Shown piece by piece: positions 10,401 to 18,242 of a stretch of DNA of 64,000 bases (its first letter is position 1; every line of letters begins with the position of its first letter). The stretch lies in assembly GCF_016587375.1 (NCBI RefSeq), contig NZ_BNJG01000002.1:434001-498000 (forward strand), in the 5' to 3' direction. Position numbers and translations under genes: made by a program. Origin of the DNA: Ktedonobacter robiniae (GTDB lineage Bacteria; Chloroflexota; Ktedonobacteria; Ktedonobacterales; Ktedonobacteraceae). Below the pieces are notes generated by a model. It did no database searches. It was not told the DNA's origin and saw nothing but the letters and a program-made list of their open reading frames with translations.

Positions 10401-13400
10401 TGCAGAGTGTACGGGCAACAACCAGGGACGGGCCAAAGAGAGAGCGCGGCATGACCGGCGCACCCGGCTCGAAGTAGGCAAAGTACGGATAAGCCGCCAG
10501 TCCACCCGGATAGGAATGAGATGCTGGCGGTGGCACGACTACCAGCGGCAGCGTCACAGCAGTATCGGTTGCCAGGTCGTAACGGAAGCCGGGTGGTTCA
10601 GGATCAGTGTAGCCTTCAGGCGCGAGTCCACCAACTACTTTGAAGGTGAGCGAGTCGCCAGCCCTCCCCAGTAATTCAAGCTGGGGCGTGGACTGAGCAT
10701 CTACCTGTATGCCCTCATCAGACCGGCGCGGTTGCTGGAACTCGCCATTGTGAACGCGGCACCACGCCAGGTGAACCATTGGCTGGTCATCCCAATGGAG
10801 CAGCTGCGGTAGAGCGTCCGCGTTTTGCCAGTCCCAGGCAGCGTCCTGTGTTTGCGCTGCGTAGGAGCGCGAGTCGAGCAGCCAGAAGTAATACTCATCG
10901 ACAACGGTGGGGTGTACTTTGCCGCATTCGCAGCAGCATCCTGCCTCGTCATCCCTGTGATGAGGAGTGAACGCCGTCGAAGCTGGCGGCTCAGCAGCGG
11001 CGGCCACGCGCAGGAAACGTACATTTAGCCTGATAGCTGCCTCTAACCATAATGGCAGCTTCTGCGAGGCACCAGGTTGTGGTGGTGGAGTAGACGCTGC
11101 CAGGATAACCGGTCCGTCGGGATTCCCATTGTCTTGTTGAGGAGTTTCTTGCGGCACCGCCGAGAGCCACGATAGGCGTGCATCACGCTCCGGCATACCG
11201 AGCAGGTCAAGCCCCTCCGGCTGCTGTGGCTGGGCAAATTCTCGTATGTGTGAGGGATCGTGTCTCTGGAGCAGCGCAAGCCCGGCGTGCGTCGGCGTGA
11301 GTTGCCCTGGCCAGTATTCCATGCCGCCCGGCCTGGGCATGGTCAGGATGGCGCGCTGGAGTTCGGCTTCGAGGAAGCGAAAAGCTTCCGTGCGTTTCGC
11401 CTTCTCCAGTTCATCCCAGTCGATCCAGTTCTCACGATAGAGCTCGCGGCGCTTCCAGGCTTCCCATATGCGGAACGTGGCAAAGCAGCTCTCCCAGAGC
11501 TGGATGAACTCCGGTGACACGGTAAAACCGGCTTCGAGGCCGAGGCGGCAGCGCTGGATATAGGTCTGCACCGCGCTGATCGCCTCTTCGATGCGCGCTG
11601 TCCGCTCGCAGAGACCGGCTGCGACATCCAGCAGCAGCAGCGCGCTCAGGTCGTCCGCCTCTTGCGCATGGCCGCCCCAGGGCAGCGGCACGCGGTTCAT
11701 GCCACACAGGTAGGCCAATAGCGCTCGCCGGGCGCGTTCCCGCAGCTCATCATTGAGCCGCATGACATCCTTGTAGCGGCGCGGTCTGCCATTTTCGATG
11801 GAGCCATCGCGCACAAAGCGCGTGAGGTTATCGTTTCCAGACCGCGTTTCTCCGGACAGCACGGCATTTGGGCCATCGGAGGCCCATAGGTCGGGACGTG
11901 CCATCTGAACATCCTTCGCCGCGAAGTTGGACAGCAGGTTTCGAAGCCACTTTTCGGCCCGCCAGGCGCGGACAGCCCATCGCTCGTCTTCTAGATCATC
12001 ACTGCTGACGTTGTAGCCCTGATAGTAGCGGGTTGCCAGGTTAGCGTGGTCAAGCTCGACACCCACATGACGGAGCAACTGGGCCGGGTTATCCGGCTGC
12101 TTCTCAGCCGCTTCGTCGAAGAGCAGCCAGAGAGGATGCTCGCGCACGCGTTGCGTTTCCTTGCGCACCTGGACATAGTCGAAGATGCGCTCCCACCAGT
12201 CAAAGAGCGCCTGCTGCCGCTTGACCGAGGGTTTCACGCGCTGGTCCTCTGCTGACGATGGCGCGTGATAATTGTCGAGCAGGGGCAGGAAATTGAAGTC
12301 GAAGTAGGCATGATGCGTACCGAAGCTGGAATTCTGCCCCTGTCGATAGTACGATGTTCCCTCGAACAGGTCGGGATGAGCCAGCATGTAGCCGATCTCG
12401 GATTGCCCATACTCGGTGATGGGTCTGGCAGAGAGGCTAAAGCGGTGCGCGAAGAGCAGCGCCTTGAAGGCGCGTTGATACGTCCGCCGCATGTCGCGTA
12501 GCGTGCTGGTAAAATGCAGATTCAGGAACGCACTGGCCGCACCGCCCCTTTCAATTCCGGCCCCCAGTGTTTCATCTTGCTCATCACGGTACAGCCGCTC
12601 AAGAGGAATGGCGACGAGGTGATTCTCACTGTCCGGTCCGCGGTATTTCACCTGGAAGCCAGTATGCTGAGGACAGGTCTCCTCGTGGGTGAAGGCCGCT
12701 TCCGGTTGAGCGAGCTCGACGGTGATACGATAGGCCCCGCGCTTGAGCAGGAGTGGCTCGGCATGTGCGGCCGGTGCCTGTGTGTTGGACCAGTGATGGC
12801 CCAGAACGAACCAGGTTTTCTGCCCCTGTTTGAGCGTGACGCGCCACCTGCGCTGTTCAGCTGCCTCAAAATTGGGCCTCTCCCCGTCGGGGGTCGGCGC
12901 GCCGGCGTAAAATTCATACATGCCTTTGTGTTCGATGAGCAGGATGCCCTGCCAGCGCACGCCGAAGCCTTGCGGCCCACCGAGCGGCTCTCCATTGCGC
13001 CCTTTCATGGCAAAACCGTTGCGGACACCAGCAAATCGTGCCTGGGCAGGCGAGAGATTCACGTTCATCGATGGCAGGACGGTTGGTACGGGAATGTTCC
13101 AGCGATTCTTTTCATGTCCGAAGGCGCTCACTGGCCCTCGCACCTCGCGCCAGGTAAGGTTGCCGCCCTCGGGTATAAACTCACCGAGCAGCCCGGTGCC
13201 CGTCAGCCCAAGCAGAGCCGCGAAGGCGCCGCCATTGGGTTGCGGCTGCCAGGCGACGGCTGGCACCTGCCCACCATCTGTCTCCCAGGGGCTTTTTGCG
13301 CGATTCTCATCGGCAAAGAGGTGTTGCAGCAAACGCCAGGCGAGTTTGACGCCATCGGGCTGCTCCTGGCCGGTCGCGGCGGCCACATGATGCGCCAGGT

Positions 13401-16400
13401 GTTCGGCGATGACGCGGCTGCGAGCGTGACAGCGAGCGAATGCACGCCGGAAGTAGGCCCAGCGCTTCTCCTCCTCATCTTCCTGGATGAGGTGCTCCAC
13501 CGCCGCGCCGAAGTCGGAGAAGATGAACGCGAACGCGGCGAGGTCAACACGAGGCGCAAAGTACAGGTTCTGTACCGCGTCCTGTTCCTCCTGGTTCAGT
13601 TCCCGGATATGGCTCAGCTTCTCAAACATCTCCTCGTCCGTCAGCGGCAAGCGAATCCAGAGTTCTTGCGTACTCGTATCGTAGCGGAATGGGCTATCCG
13701 GCGTGTTCCACATAGCGGGGTTTGTGCTGGCGGCAGTAAGAGGAACCCGGTACTGTCGAGGCTTCGTATCCACGTGGTTGCCGCAGGCCGAGAGAACACC
13801 GGGGAAGAAGTGCTCGCCGATTGAAAGCAGAGGGTCCGCGCTGGCTATCTGCTCATAGCCGAACTCATGGCGCAGGGAAGACTCAATGTGCCGCCATGTC
13901 CATCTCTCTGCTTCTTCTTCCGAGATGCGAACATTCAGCAGCTTGCGCCGTAATGCCCAGAGCGAAAAACCTTCCTCATCGTCATCGTCTGGAAAAGCGA
14001 GGGGGAAATCAAGCCCCTCGTTATCGTCCGGCAAGGGAAATGGATCATCGCCATCCAGGTGATTGCCCGCCGTAAACAGGAAGAGAATCTCGCCGACGCT
14101 AAAATCGGACGCATAGATCTTTGAGAGGACTTCGGCAAAGCGCAGGGTGTGGGTGGGCAGCGCGTGCCAGGTATTGGCGGACCGGCTGGGATCGAAGCCC
14201 GCCAGCAAGGAAAGCGGGTCAAGATTCTCTGCCAGCAGCTTGATGAAGTGGGGCGGGCGACTGCCGCACTGATGCCGCATGCGTGCGTAATGCTGGACGC
14301 GATCAAGAAGATGCTGCACGGCCCACGCCCACTTGCTGGCGCTCGCGCCAACCCACAGCGCCAGCAGGTGCGTTCGCTCCACCCCGGTCTGTCCTGTCGC
14401 GGCCTGGTGGTTGGTGTTGTCTCCGAGCCTGAGTCCAAGGTGGTCGCGCAGGATCTGGAATGCCGCGAGCTGGCGGATGAAGTCGGGATTGATTGAGTCG
14501 CCATCGAACAGCTTCAGAACGCTGCACATGTCGCACAATTGGGTGAACGAATATCTCGCATTCTTTACGTGCTGGAGCTTGCGCCAGAGGCGGATAAAGA
14601 CGGCCAGATGCTTGAGCGCCTCGCTAGCTGCCTCGGGATTCTCAAACTCAATCACGCACTTGTCCAGGCAGCACGGCTCACAGTCGGGGAAAGCGCCATC
14701 TTTGCCGGCGCAGCGGAATTGCACGAAGTTCGACTTCCACAGTTCGAGGAAATCGCAATACGAGAGGCCCGTTCGCTTCAGGAATTCGGGCACCTGGACG
14801 ACAATTTGCGTCCAGGGGACGTTGGTATTTCCCACTAATACCGTCTCCGAGTCGAAGCCGTAGACCTGCCAGAGCAGGAGCCGGCTGCCTGCCGGAGCCG
14901 TGACGATGTCCTGCGTGAAGAGCAAGTCATATTCTTCTGGAGTGATGCCCAGGTATTCTCTGGCAATCTCGATACGGACCGGGTAGCGCCAGAGATGCCG
15001 CTGGAAATCGCCCGGCTCGCCGGCGGGATCGAGGACAAACTCGGTGATGTCTTTACGGAATCTCCGCATCACGGCGTAGCGGCTCGTCTCCAATTGTCGC
15101 AGGTAAGAGCGCGAGATGTCCAGCGGTTGCGAGTAGGGCAGCAATGGCGATGAGAAGTCGCTTTCCAGCCTGTCATACGCGCCCGGCTGGGCTACCGGCG
15201 TGGCTGGAGAGGAGTACTGTGGCGCGGTCTCAAACAGCGTTGCCGGGTTGTGGCAGGATTCGACGTGCTTATTGTGCCTGTGTGAGTTGTGTTTATCGTG
15301 CGTATCGTCCTCATCCGCGCAGAGTGTATGCTCGTCAAGCATATCGCAGGCAGTGTTGTAGACGACGCCAGCAGGCGGACTTGATAACGGAACCTGAGCG
15401 GCGACGGCTTCAAGGCACTCGTTCACGATGTCGATGAGCGGCAAGGGTGTCTCAAGGTTGGCCTCAGTTACCTGAAGCGAACCCAGGTTGCCGCGCCGCT
15501 GTGCGATCATGTCTTCCAACGTCTGCTCAACATCTTCAGGCAATGGATTCTCACAGGTGGAGGCTGTGGAGACCCGCAGCAGGTCGTGCAGATAAGCCAC
15601 CGGGCCGAGCGGCGAAAGGTACAGTGGTGGTACGCAGTTCACCAGGCAGCCATCAGGGTTGATCGGCTGGAACCCTTGCCCTCCCTGCTCGTCCGGCTGC
15701 TTTGCGGCCTGCGCATTTTGATACATCTGGGGAGCGTAGCCGTAGGCTACCGTGCCCGTCAGCGCTTCCTGGAAATCAGCCTGTGTCAGATCCTGTACGC
15801 TCTGCACGCTGGTGAACCCACGAGCGTAAAGGGCCTCCATGACGGAGAAGCGCAGGTCGGGCGCACCAGGCTGGCTGGCCTCTGGGATGCCACTCGCCGT
15901 CAGGATAGAGAGGGCATTGATCGTTTCAAGTACCTGCGTCATCCATGCTTTAGCCGCCTCATCATGCTGGAAGGTGGCATCGAGCGCATTCTGAAATGCT
16001 GGCTGCGATGGGAAGCTCTGCCCAAATGTAAGAGGGCCATAGAAGCTGATAAAGGTGAGAATGGGATCTCCATTGTGCAGGGAGAACGTTGGAGGACTAC
16101 CCAGCGCAAGAGGAGGTGGACCTGCAGACCCGTAAGAGACGGTGAAGAAATTTTGTAACTGACGGACAAAAGCCTTTGCGCGGTCTGTGGTAGAACCCGT
16201 AGCGATGAAAGGCGGTAAGAGATTGGGATTGTTGTTGAAAAAGGTTACCCAGGTATCAGCCGATACATTGACCAGCGCGCCGACCGAGTCGACGCCAAGT
16301 GAGTTCGGGCCAGCCGGACTTTGCTTGATAGCGTCAATCAACAGCTGGAAACCGCCGGTAACTGCGCACAGGACCAGGTCCAGGTATCCACGTTTGTAGG

Positions 16401-16677
16401 TTGTCACAGCAGTTTGCCAGAAGGGGTCGATGGTTGTATCGTCGCCGGTAATGGCAAGCCACGCTCCCACTAGCGCTTGCAGGTCGGCATTGATTGGACT
16501 TGATGGGTCTGTTTTGCTGACTACGCCTAGCGCGTTCAACTGGCGCACCGCCTGTTCGGGTGTGATCGTAGGTGCATTGGGATCCTGGGGATTGGGGGGG
16601 GAACAGGGGCGCTGATGATACCTGTATCGATGGCATGATGCAGTTTGGGCAGAATCTGCTGCTCGCTTGCCAGGCAC
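7420..16677 (-). CDS. TcA-like toxin-complex subunit, C-terminal ~88% of the protein (neuraminidase-like)
   Basis: The frame encodes the body of a TcA-like Tc toxin subunit. From the frame opening at 16677: a helical shell region; a PA14/jelly-roll-like sandwich at ~1215-1360 (GFGVRWQGILLIEHKGMYEF); a cysteine cluster GCCCECGKVH near 1915; a basic low-complexity stretch at ~2150-2245; the conserved helix LETLLQWGDALVRH; long amphipathic helices at ~2420-2706 matching the pore-forming channel; and the C-terminal TcB-binding region (LFELNFRDERYLPFEFMGAA). Known TcA subunits form pentameric injection pores that load the TcB-TcC cocoon. The first ~28 residues of this frame are not homologous in style: the real protein continues from the upstream 435-codon frame, joined at a C8 run (16594-16601). 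No independent start with a ribosome site is seen here. Restoring one base would give one protein of 3474 residues. Confidence 0.88.
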   Translation of the reverse strand: MPGKRAADSAQTASCHRYRYHQRPCSPPNPQDPNAPTITPEQAVRQLNALGVVSKTDPSSPINADLQALVGAWLAITGDDTTIDPFWQTAVTTYKRGYLDLVLCAVTGGFQLLIDAIKQSPAGPNSLGVDSVGALVNVSADTWVTFFNNNPNLLPPFIATGSTTDRAKAFVRQLQNFFTVSYGSAGPPPLALGSPPTFSLHNGDPILTFISFYGPLTFGQSFPSQPAFQNALDATFQHDEAAKAWMTQVLETINALSILTASGIPEASQPGAPDLRFSVMEALYARGFTSVQSVQDLTQADFQEALTGTVAYGYAPQMYQNAQAAKQPDEQGGQGFQPINPDGCLVNCVPPLYLSPLGPVAYLHDLLRVSTASTCENPLPEDVEQTLEDMIAQRRGNLGSLQVTEANLETPLPLIDIVNECLEAVAAQVPLSSPPAGVVYNTACDMLDEHTLCADEDDTHDKHNSHRHNKHVESCHNPATLFETAPQYSSPATPVAQPGAYDRLESDFSSPLLPYSQPLDISRSYLRQLETSRYAVMRRFRKDITEFVLDPAGEPGDFQRHLWRYPVRIEIAREYLGITPEEYDLLFTQDIVTAPAGSRLLLWQVYGFDSETVLVGNTNVPWTQIVVQVPEFLKRTGLSYCDFLELWKSNFVQFRCAGKDGAFPDCEPCCLDKCVIEFENPEAASEALKHLAVFIRLWRKLQHVKNARYSFTQLCDMCSVLKLFDGDSINPDFIRQLAAFQILRDHLGLRLGDNTNHQAATGQTGVERTHLLALWVGASASKWAWAVQHLLDRVQHYARMRHQCGSRPPHFIKLLAENLDPLSLLAGFDPSRSANTWHALPTHTLRFAEVLSKIYASDFSVGEILFLFTAGNHLDGDDPFPLPDDNEGLDFPLAFPDDDDEEGFSLWALRRKLLNVRISEEEAERWTWRHIESSLRHEFGYEQIASADPLLSIGEHFFPGVLSACGNHVDTKPRQYRVPLTAASTNPAMWNTPDSPFRYDTSTQELWIRLPLTDEEMFEKLSHIRELNQEEQDAVQNLYFAPRVDLAAFAFIFSDFGAAVEHLIQEDEEEKRWAYFRRAFARCHARSRVIAEHLAHHVAAATGQEQPDGVKLAWRLLQHLFADENRAKSPWETDGGQVPAVAWQPQPNGGAFAALLGLTGTGLLGEFIPEGGNLTWREVRGPVSAFGHEKNRWNIPVPTVLPSMNVNLSPAQARFAGVRNGFAMKGRNGEPLGGPQGFGVRWQGILLIEHKGMYEFYAGAPTPDGERPNFEAAEQRRWRVTLKQGQKTWFVLGHHWSNTQAPAAHAEPLLLKRGAYRITVELAQPEAAFTHEETCPQHTGFQVKYRGPDSENHLVAIPLERLYRDEQDETLGAGIERGGAASAFLNLHFTSTLRDMRRTYQRAFKALLFAHRFSLSARPITEYGQSEIGYMLAHPDLFEGTSYYRQGQNSSFGTHHAYFDFNFLPLLDNYHAPSSAEDQRVKPSVKRQQALFDWWERIFDYVQVRKETQRVREHPLWLLFDEAAEKQPDNPAQLLRHVGVELDHANLATRYYQGYNVSSDDLEDERWAVRAWRAEKWLRNLLSNFAAKDVQMARPDLWASDGPNAVLSGETRSGNDNLTRFVRDGSIENGRPRRYKDVMRLNDELRERARRALLAYLCGMNRVPLPWGGHAQEADDLSALLLLDVAAGLCERTARIEEAISAVQTYIQRCRLGLEAGFTVSPEFIQLWESCFATFRIWEAWKRRELYRENWIDWDELEKAKRTEAFRFLEAELQRAILTMPRPGGMEYWPGQLTPTHAGLALLQRHDPSHIREFAQPQQPEGLDLLGMPERDARLSWLSAVPQETPQQDNGNPDGPVILAASTPPPQPGASQKLPLWLEAAIRLNVRFLRVAAAAEPPASTAFTPHHRDDEAGCCCECGKVHPTVVDEYYFWLLDSRSYAAQTQDAAWDWQNADALPQLLHWDDQPMVHLAWCRVHNGEFQQPRRSDEGIQVDAQSTPQLELLGRAGDSLTFKVVGGLAPEGYTDPEPPGFRYDLATDTAVTLPLVVVPPPASHSYPGGLAAYPYFAYFEPGAPVMPRSLFGPSLVVARTLCTHCRFEEALKWYALAFNPLSEDCSWCPQEQTVTTGGVAGSPVGVSIEEPITPVTGAVVEARNLLAEGSSRTGESARAQKNRESVPAPKPRKKSRARAASTDGNSAERPMDGASDNGRQTAGGTGSIEGTPGRSIVNPEPGQGDAHGTRGMPCCSSVAVSDEVARNRSITLHYLETLLQWGDALVRHNSPEAFQQARVIFDTAESILGKRPRSVRDMQASNGKEGQEPQVVLTFVPACAPLNPRLLDLYEQIDDRLALIHRCLDERRLRNGRPSRDMPYWGNDPLRNGWQTMTESEMCALGGEQCCPHSPYRFAFLIQKAQEIANQVREFGAALLAAFEKGDAEYLTSLRALHERQLLDLTLEVRQYQWREADWQVQAVQKTLEETQARLNYYTGLIQNRLISNEAQYKTFTEVSLAARAAAGTSEMIAQSMGGAPDWWLGAAGFGGTPLNYHQMPIGSKLAGVLATAARILNVAAEIASTTASLDLTQAGWDRREQEWHFQVQVLTIEIEQVTRQILAAERRRDAALRELNNHRLQMEHAAEVLDFLRDKFTNHALYLFLQQDTAMLYSRMYDLALCAAQQAQRAFNDERGHTTRHFLPTQIWDNLHEGLLAGERLQLALRQMEKAYLDENLREYELAKHFSLRLHFPREFLLLKETGCCEIEIPEWMFDLDYPGHYMRRIRNVSLTIPCVVGPYTGVHCRLTLLRSMTRVHPRLRDPLIECCDNDEEDNGYRPVYDDPRIVTQYAATEAIATSGGQNDSGLFELNFRDERYLPFEFMGAASRWRVELPQENNQFDIDSVTDVILHLNYTAREGGEVLRRAANEVAQRHLPGAGVRYFDIRHEFPDAWHRFQGSFNREKAPKHLGIRLSRDMFPFIPGRKALWVNRFDIFFEAPEAEPGRHKVVKFLVGQRAGKIDEDRDDCQVYEITCVASEEWPDFYHGVLDIRLGPLAQRTDHDLGTFRFPTETSMVARAFLLCGYDVKRRSSDEGGPIR

Positions 16678-17843
16678 GCCATCTGGTACTGTTGTTGGGG
16701 TGTGACCTGGGACGGCAAACCGAGGCCAAGCGCGTAGAAGTACTCGGCGGGAACGGCAAAACTGGGATTCATCGGAGCGTTCCCATTTGTCAACAGAACA
16801 GTGGCTTCACTGATTCCTGCCGGAGGGGCTTTGCCGGGATCGACGATGATGGGAAACTGGAAGTGCACGCTGGTCGCCTGCAGACTAAGCTCAGAACAGG
16901 CGATGGCTGCCGAGAGCGTGTAGACGAAACCAGCTAATCGATCTGCTTGTGCGTTAGCCGTGGCATAGTAACCCTGGAGATTCCCCTCGAACTGCTGGCG
17001 GTCTCCCTCATTCTGGTTAGGGGTGGTTCCAGACAGCAAAACTCCGTTGTTAGGAGGGTCGGTATAAAGATTTTCGATCGGGTCGGGCGGAGTCGGAAGC
17101 GGCTTCTGCTGGCTCCATATAATTTCATAAGCAATATTGCGGCACTGGGCGGCGGATAATTTCCCCAGGTTCGGCTGAGGTCCGCTCGGGTCAACATTCA
17201 ACGTGCTCTGTACCGCGCTCAGCAACGACGCGAACGGAGGAGGTGTGCCATCGCTCGGCAGAGTGAAGGAAACAGTACTGGCGGTCACCGGTGGTGCCGG
17301 TAGCGAGAAGTAGAGGCTGGGCTGGAGTGAGGACCATTGGCTGGGGTCTGGTGCCGGGCCAGGGGTAAGCGCAACGCTGTAGTAATCACCACTAACAGGG
17401 ATCGCCACGGAGTTCACGCCACTGCCCCAGGTCGCAACCAGCCTCAGATTCTCGAATGTCGTCTGACCGACTGCGGGTGACGGTATTTCGATGACTGCAG
17501 TTGCCACGGATTCATACTGATAGTAGGCGTCATCCGTTTGCAAAGGGTTATTTGGATCAGGCCCGACAGGGATCAGATCCACCTGCTGCGCAATCCTGGC
17601 GTTCCCATAATTGGGAGATGCGGGTACATCGCCTGGATTATAGGGAACGGGGTCTGGAGGCTCTGGTCCTGCAATCGGCGTGACGTAGGCTGCCGTTCCC
17701 ACGCTTTGCCCGCTTGTCGGACTATTGAACGACAAGTCGTAAGCCGTGATTTGCAAGCCGCCCTGATAGCTCAGGTAGTTGGTAAAAGTTGCCGCGTTCA
17801 CCGGAGACTGCGGAACAATGCGGATGACGATTAAATTTGACAT
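16536..17843 (-). CDS. N-terminal part of the TcA-like protein in a different frame
   Basis: Starts at an ATG with a very good ribosome site (AAAGGAGAAACAG) and begins MSNLIVIRIVPQSP. The first 414 codons are proline-rich and beta-strand-rich with no stop; residues ~330-410 end ...QQQYQMACLASEQQILPKLHHAID. After a CCC CCC CCA run the frame gives PIPRIPMHLRSHP and stops, whereas the neighbouring frame reads PNPQDPNAPTITPEQAVRQ and continues for 3057 codons. The composition and the seamless continuation show that this is the 5' end of the TcA gene. By itself it would be a 435-residue truncated product. Whether the break is real, a sequencing error, or bypassed by slippage cannot be settled here. 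Confidence 0.8.
   Translation of the reverse strand: MSNLIVIRIVPQSPVNAATFTNYLSYQGGLQITAYDLSFNSPTSGQSVGTAAYVTPIAGPEPPDPVPYNPGDVPASPNYGNARIAQQVDLIPVGPDPNNPLQTDDAYYQYESVATAVIEIPSPAVGQTTFENLRLVATWGSGVNSVAIPVSGDYYSVALTPGPAPDPSQWSSLQPSLYFSLPAPPVTASTVSFTLPSDGTPPPFASLLSAVQSTLNVDPSGPQPNLGKLSAAQCRNIAYEIIWSQQKPLPTPPDPIENLYTDPPNNGVLLSGTTPNQNEGDRQQFEGNLQGYYATANAQADRLAGFVYTLSAAIACSELSLQATSVHFQFPIIVDPGKAPPAGISEATVLLTNGNAPMNPSFAVPAEYFYALGLGLPSQVTPQQQYQMACLASEQQILPKLHHAIDTGIISAPVPPPIPRIPMHLRSHPNRRCAS
16594..16601 (-). repeat. C8 homopolymer at the TcA frame break
   Basis: Eight G on the plus strand, so eight C in the coding strand (GTT CCC CCC CCA ATC in the upstream frame). A ninth C gives GTT CCC CCC CCC AAT and enters the long TcA frame exactly. 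A -1 ribosomal slip on the same run has the same effect. Confidence 0.9.
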
Positions 17844-17855
17844 CTGTTTCTCCTT

Positions 17856-18155
17856 TCAGCTACCAGGACGCAAGAATTCTGTCTGAAGCCCTTTCAGGAC
17901 AGCAACTGCGTCAGGATCCAGCACCCAGCTCGCTTTTTCATTGACCGGAACACTTCGACCAAGTACCTACGCAACCATTGGCTTCTGGCCGTTCTGCACA
18001 GCATCCAACGGGCTCAGATCCTTCAGTGTCCGGTTGAGACCAGCAGCCGAAAACTGGATGATATCCTTGCCGCTCAGCAGCAGGAGCGCCCCCTGCAAAT
18101 TTGCCACGTCCGCGCCGTGGTCGCCAACCTTGAGTGGTGAGATCACTGGTTTCAT
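17856..18155 (-). pseudogene. Peptidoglycan-binding-like small protein interrupted by an in-frame TAG
   Basis: A start ATG at 18155 has GGGAGG eight bases upstream and opens MKPVISPLKVGDHGADVANLQGALL, the first repeat of a peptidoglycan-binding (PG_binding_1-like) domain. Such small proteins are often found next to TcB/TcA genes. The frame hits TAG at 17967-17969. It then continues in the same frame for 36 more sense codons with sensible protein sequence (NEKASWVLDPDAVAVLKGLQ) to a TGA at 17856, 13 bases before the TcA start. So the natural gene is ~99 codons and has a nonsense mutation, or the amber codon is read through. A GTG at 18200 is a less likely start. Its role in Tc loci is not known to me. 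Confidence 0.6.
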
Positions 18156-18242
18156 TTCAACTGCCCTCCCGGGAGATAACGGTTCTTTTTGTTTCAACAC
18201 TTAGCAAATAACGGGAGCGATGCTCAGACCGTTTATCCCGGT

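Noticed and set aside
12514..13824. Long open frame (436 codons) on the plus strand inside the TcA gene
   Set aside because: Antisense to a strongly supported coding frame; composition reflects GC-rich mirror reading and no domain is recognisable.
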